A DNA stretch of 53,478 nt from Thermoflexus hugenholtzii JAD2. Lineage in GTDB: Bacteria > Chloroflexota > Chloroflexia > Chloroflexales > Roseiflexaceae. The notes beneath the pieces are model-generated. The model saw only the letters and a program-made list of their open reading frames with translations, was not told the DNA's origin and ran no database searches. The stretch is from NCBI GenBank assembly GCA_945881915.1, contig CAMCVW010000022.1, forward strand, positions 1 through 53,478, read 5' to 3'. The position numbers and the translations under genes are program-made. This document shows positions 51,301 through 53,478 of the stretch, piece by piece (positions within the stretch are counted from its first letter, which is position 1; each line of letters starts with the position of its first letter).

Positions 51301-53478
51301 GATAGCAAAATCCAAGAATTGCAGAGCCGCTTCTTGGGGAATAGTCAATTCCCCCAGTTTACTCGGCTTGAGTGGATCGCGACTGATATCAAATATCGTG
51401 AGATTGGCTTGGGTTGCCGATTTACTGAGCGCGTAGAGCTTGGTATTCGCGGCGTTGACATGGAGTGCCTTCACAGAACCGGTCAACACAGCAGTACCGA
51501 CTTTTGCTGACGCAGTTTTGTTCGTGTCATACACATCGACTGCGTTCACATTCCCGACATACGTGTACGCCGTGCCATAATCGAGGGCGAGGGTCGAGGA
51601 CACAGTGGCAGTTGTTTGCCGGATGACCTCAGGTATATCGCTCAACATACAGGTGCCGGTGAGTCGGGTCTGGGACTGGATCGTACCATCGATGACACTC
51701 TCACGCGTGCGCGTCCAGAGCGACGCTGAACCAGCAGTGACCCGGTTGAGACGCGGACCACAAGGGGTCATCAGCTGCGCGGGATTGAGATTCCGGTCTT
51801 CGATGGTGACGGTGTATGCGCCCGTGCTCGACAACGTCTGTTGCATGCGCGGTGCTAAGGTGTCGATGTTGCCCGTCCAGAGAATGTGTTCGCCGTAGGC
51901 GGCTTGGGTATTTTGATTGTTGTCCGCAGTAAAGCTCTGCACACCGGCAGTCACTTCAATATCGGTTATTTGTGGAGCTTCCCAACTGTAGCCATCGATG
52001 CGTGGGGTGAGCGTACTGGTGCGCCAACGCATTGCCTGCAAGCGTTGCAGATCACTTGTTGACAGTGGTCGTCGATAGACACGGAGGTCGTCGATTGTTC
52101 CCACAAAGTTTGCACCAACCACGATTTGGGGCGTCTGCAGTACCTGTAGCTCATTGAGGGCGAAGTGTCCTACGCCGGATTGAACGACACGCACATAGCG
52201 ACCGCTGGTCTGGCCAGGTACCTCGATGGTGAATCTCCCACGGACAGGATCGGCAAAATCGCCGCTCCATACCGCAGCATTCTTGAGTTCCGTCTGCGTG
52301 GCCTGTATCGGCATTGCCGCGTTGAGTACATAGACACTATAGTTTCGCAGTGGCAGAGCCAACGAGACTGCATTATGAAGAACAATGCGGTCGAAGGTTT
52401 TTGCTGCGCCAAGATCGATTTCCATCATGGGTGATCGCATAAACGTCGTTGTTGAAGCGAAGTTCGACAAAATCCCATCATTCACTTCAGCCGCAGCTGT
52501 CCTTGGCGCCAACTTCCAAATTGTTTTCATCGTTGCAACCGCCCCGGCAGAAGACAACGCGATATTGGCGTTGAGCGTACTTGGAAATGCAATACCACCC
52601 AGTGACGTACTCTGCACGCTCACTTGCGTCCCATCAATCAACATCCGTGCTTGCGCGCCATCTGATGTTATGACAATCTGGTGTGTGCCGACACTCGGTT
52701 GTGCCGACGGTGCAAGTGTGATTCCTGCCATGGTGAATGTCGGCACGCCGGCGTTCAACAACAGCCGGTAGCGGTATCCATTTGCCGTTGCATCGACCAA
52801 CGTTGCCGTCTGCCCTGCAAGAGCAGTGTTATACCAGAGCGACATGCTCCATGGGGTGTTGTACGGAGTGAAGCTCGCGCCCTGCATATCACGATGGATG
52901 ACGCGGTCATTGCCGTCGAAGCGCAACGCACCGTTGCCAATGAAACCAGTAACAGATGTTAAATTGTCATTCGCACTCAGAAACACGCTGTCCTGGGGTA
53001 CATTTGAATCGTCGAGGCTAATGCGTCCAGGCTGGATGCTCATGTCGTCGAATGTTTCGTGATAGACCGTGCCATAGCCATAGGTGTACTGCGTCTTTTC
53101 GACAGTGCTTAGTACCCCGGAGAATACCGCGACATCGTCGACCGACACCCCGACTGCAGCAGGAGAAGGAGTTGCAGCGGTTTCGCTGAATGCACGCCTG
53201 CCTGGGGCACCGAGTGTCAATCCTGCATCATTCCAATGACCAGTCGCAGTGAATTGGGTTCCCGTGATTTCGTCAAGAGCAAACGTCAGTGTTTCTTGTG
53301 TGGGATTTGCCCAACTACTCGTCATGATTAAGCTATGCCAGGCAGAGTCATTGATCGGGAAGGAGTAGGTATCGCGACTGGTGCAGTTCATACGCACGAC
53401 GACACTTTTGGTTGGCTCGTCGTAGCCATACTCGACACAGAGCGAAGCTGCGGTGTTCGATTGGATGTTGAGGAATGC
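45388..53478 (-). CDS. Giant mosaic surface protein, N-terminus beyond the window
   Basis: Partial: the frame is open to the window edge, so at least 2696 residues are present and the start and signal peptide are missing. From the N-terminal side: LamG/concanavalin-like domains; a discoidin (F5/8 type C)-like domain (MEIDLGAAKTFDRIVLHNAV); a propeller-like region of short repeats; Ig-like domains (PVVGLIDSVIG, then AITDESAIESIQLV); and a proprotein-convertase P-like domain (VDVTATSSRADQLNLTLVSP). Further Ig-like modules, RCC1-like repeats (TVAWGNSSNGATTIPS, VIAWGDNTSGQTTIPS) and a fibronectin-III-like end follow. No protease or glycosidase active site is seen. It ends 10 bp before the next giant gene. 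Confidence 0.88.
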   Translation of the reverse strand, partial: AFLNIQSNTAASLCVEYGYDEPTKSVVVRMNCTSRDTYSFPINDSAWHSLIMTSSWANPTQETLTFALDEITGTQFTATGHWNDAGLTLGAPGRRAFSETAATPSPAAVGVSVDDVAVFSGVLSTVEKTQYTYGYGTVYHETFDDMSIQPGRISLDDSNVPQDSVFLSANDNLTSVTGFIGNGALRFDGNDRVIHRDMQGASFTPYNTPWSMSLWYNTALAGQTATLVDATANGYRYRLLLNAGVPTFTMAGITLAPSAQPSVGTHQIVITSDGAQARMLIDGTQVSVQSTSLGGIAFPSTLNANIALSSAGAVATMKTIWKLAPRTAAAEVNDGILSNFASTTTFMRSPMMEIDLGAAKTFDRIVLHNAVSLALPLRNYSVYVLNAAMPIQATQTELKNAAVWSGDFADPVRGRFTIEVPGQTSGRYVRVVQSGVGHFALNELQVLQTPQIVVGANFVGTIDDLRVYRRPLSTSDLQRLQAMRWRTSTLTPRIDGYSWEAPQITDIEVTAGVQSFTADNNQNTQAAYGEHILWTGNIDTLAPRMQQTLSSTGAYTVTIEDRNLNPAQLMTPCGPRLNRVTAGSASLWTRTRESVIDGTIQSQTRLTGTCMLSDIPEVIRQTTATVSSTLALDYGTAYTYVGNVNAVDVYDTNKTASAKVGTAVLTGSVKALHVNAANTKLYALSKSATQANLTIFDISRDPLKPSKLGELTIPQEAALQFLDFAITTNGSDDTFVLLLDSASPQQITLVSVTNPRMPTQVGVTSLTGTTNYGISAQNDIVALAQGAAGVSVMRVESSGSLSYERGFLTPGYAQAVKIDHNRLLILDDDEPVTESVALSSPNTLRVVPLIARVELQSAVLEDTLTESMSYMHTTPIDNDVFSAYRVVDMTAAANGDILLLGVDSEVPTLGRLAIIDVTGLMPVLKSDTRLDVANLKRVVTNQAGVVVLSQHPTETKLTGYAVSDRALNAMNCDRLQNCTTVQPASFTQRALGTTPPTQSSVRIVNPATSYSTTRQTIVVAAESDVDTITEVSLWVDGSQSGSAVIITDTLRAVEVTFLRDIPAGAHTLQAKFTAGVQTLVSNPLPVTVDLAAPVVGLIDSVIGSESVINDFMVFTIAITDESAIESIQLVNTLSKLDVPFTLKTTGSGVTVRALYNRHASDGTALPIRAVVSDRAGRTTIAPLSVLFDRTPPVAVGLAVNAKIAAKPVVLAQGAVISNPAGADMHVAWSSITDASEVRVNQLEYTVKTSAGTTAYTSTNAIGVPPLARARVTLPMREASRIDGNMRLTDKMGNSALTPISTVFVDAPNTPDYTFIDESGPVYRGFLNNGCAVLGKDERVWAKGPQQFAMTWDATSLRLNWQGANWDIDGDLFVYLDTAAGGSIQPYRPASFTRSITESVSLGESFLTLPVNIAGRTISTSTVAAYVNSFQQRLLAAQRGERATTVEGAEYVVHVGDNINASLLRWDGSVWVDTNSNLTYRFTVDGENKYTDLRLNKSDIGYTNGNRFGAVAFATAENKLLPWSTFPTANPIQSEQGNQKILITPLLNGYAWPTLNDGVCPKTAAGNPDATTFSATLSSVPVGITKRAIGDSFANSDPDAIGEIVAQTSAICAAIPNDGWCQTVNMFQDSTAAGTSLIDGLSNELTQQQIANVGPNSTVAYTLKLQNNTNAATKPLYALVQTYGGIWLTDPNSAATQPIRIVNGGIYDYHDVSESGKRDYVVLAIQPIPARTTRTFVINTVIDPNKVQPSSVDSELTKNFAKIEIRLTDSGSATGITNSRTLEWLNAAVRVDSTAPIEVIPTSEQSTLTSGTAVTALSGKSSDDSASQVQVQHSSVGSTRVCYVSDCGSVYVVPISTPLGGTLLNCGAVVAGQWTCRFVSPAPKELIAYRVRGIDRYNQVGSWSAWFYVYPNYLAPGFLFDTATRNMLLGGVIVSTSKFSGLLYDHDSGALLNICNKTNRICSVAIATSNPATVTVNAIENTTSTLVDAEPCSTLDLAEYTSIPLDSQAAYNMRVSTLTVDVTATSSRADQLNLTLVSPSGIVVPLLASARSSTNNLRVRFSDNASTGTLELPNSTLVTSTLSLTKPDRLLSAVIGEPVAGSWTLLACDRVADATRATITAVKLNFTSVTQGPMNSFWQIPIEGLSNIDNERHEFFAYAQDTGGLQSSSNTFFLNVDTVAPALAINQLATQILPGQNTLIFDGTVTDGSLVTSMKADIYSRTTLIKRVTIEPNISTSPAAGRLRFIHGRAANLYTWSMPFTAIDMPTGSYSVVVSATDLAGNTRTSGAYTIQVPTMTAPAISRITQGANHPAGTSSLQFNLDTGADQSTLEAQFTIDSDATAPLSTTTLLLRHADGTAETMAPSIPTAAQNQRFTQLEMNDGAVVGLLPNGTLINWNTGDTSTLVLPSSIANVTQIALDDVGNLLTLSSTGVITSYATGSVSGVDVEGPATHIAAGKNHYLAVLRSGKTVAWGNSSNGATTIPSLARYNLTQLGAGDGFSVGLTANGGVVAWGKNDANQSTVPSSATVDITQIAVGSAHTLALTQSGTVIAWGDNTSGQTTIPSTAVNVIAVFANANASAAITKSGELIVWGSQQLRDSCCTGATQIGLNSTQMLVNLNTSLTTYTATFEATQNPTMRVMRIEGLMPGRRYRYTITVHNSQGSRRYSGIMMSSLQPSRVYTPYLLTLDSTTATSREK

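Noticed and set aside
45388-53478. Phage tail or contractile-injection protein
   Set aside because: No neighbouring phage structural genes; the domain mix fits secreted surface proteins.

Overview
The window reads as chromosome of a free-living bacterium, most likely a member of the Chloroflexota (inference). Reasons: mid-50s GC by eye; many lipoproteins with a clear lipobox (a DUF3048 protein, a DUF4349 protein, an AttH-like protein, a thioredoxin-like protein); a VanW protein with duplicated N-terminal repeats; a COG4586-type ABC-2 exporter; a GAF-rich SpoIIE phosphatase; and a very large secreted protein with a Thr-rich tail. Coding density is high. Most starts have a GGAGG/AAGGA-type ribosome binding site. 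I saw no rRNA or tRNA gene, phage, insertion sequence or CRISPR array.

Layout. 1-8.1 kb: a small excalibur-domain protein, a GT39-like membrane glycosyltransferase, a 733-bp gene-poor gap, then a minus-strand block. In transcription order that block is an 82-aa Cys protein, a COG0523 GTPase, an unknown 202-aa protein, a zinc-ribbon/cold-shock-like protein, an M48 membrane protease and a transglutaminase-like protein. The first two genes lie behind a promoter whose spacer is filled by a perfect Fur-family (Zur-like) operator, with a second operator next to it. 8.2-10.7 kb: a class V aminotransferase, a lipoprotein, and a decayed duplicate of the aminotransferase 3' end. 10.7-14.2 kb: an ABC-2 exporter (ATPase plus two permeases) interrupted by a minus-strand sugar isomerase-like gene. 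14.1-17.1 kb: a glycosyltransferase/methyltransferase fusion and the DUF4349 lipoprotein. 17.2-19.9 kb: dnaX-ybaB-recR. 19.9-24 kb: the DUF3048 lipoprotein, a putative PD-(D/E)XK protein and a polytopic membrane protein. 23.8-28.2 kb: a LolD-type ATPase, FtsX permease and AttH-like lipoprotein operon. 28.3-33.2 kb: the VanW protein, two class I amidotransferases (C26) flanking a GyrI-like domain protein, an orphan terminator interval, and the thioredoxin-like lipoprotein. 33.3-37.4 kb: a partner-switching module (STAS protein, HATPase-STAS fusion, membrane GAF-SpoIIE phosphatase). 37.4-40 kb: a heptamer repeat, a YczE-like membrane protein and an M1-family metallopeptidase. 40.4 kb to the right edge: two adjacent giant secreted proteins with RCC1-like repeats and LamG domains; the upstream one runs off the window.

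How the parts work together. The 82-aa protein and COG0523 GTPase look like a metal (probably zinc) starvation response. The three ABC-2 genes form one exporter. LolD-FtsX-AttH resembles the AttEFGH lipoprotein/lipid export arrangement. The STAS/HATPase/SpoIIE trio is a complete anti-sigma-type switch without a sigma factor in view. The giant proteins are probably exported, surface-exposed adhesion or matrix proteins. Two intergenic sites (10.63-10.74 kb and 37.44-37.51 kb) carry period-7 repeats that begin inside a stop codon.
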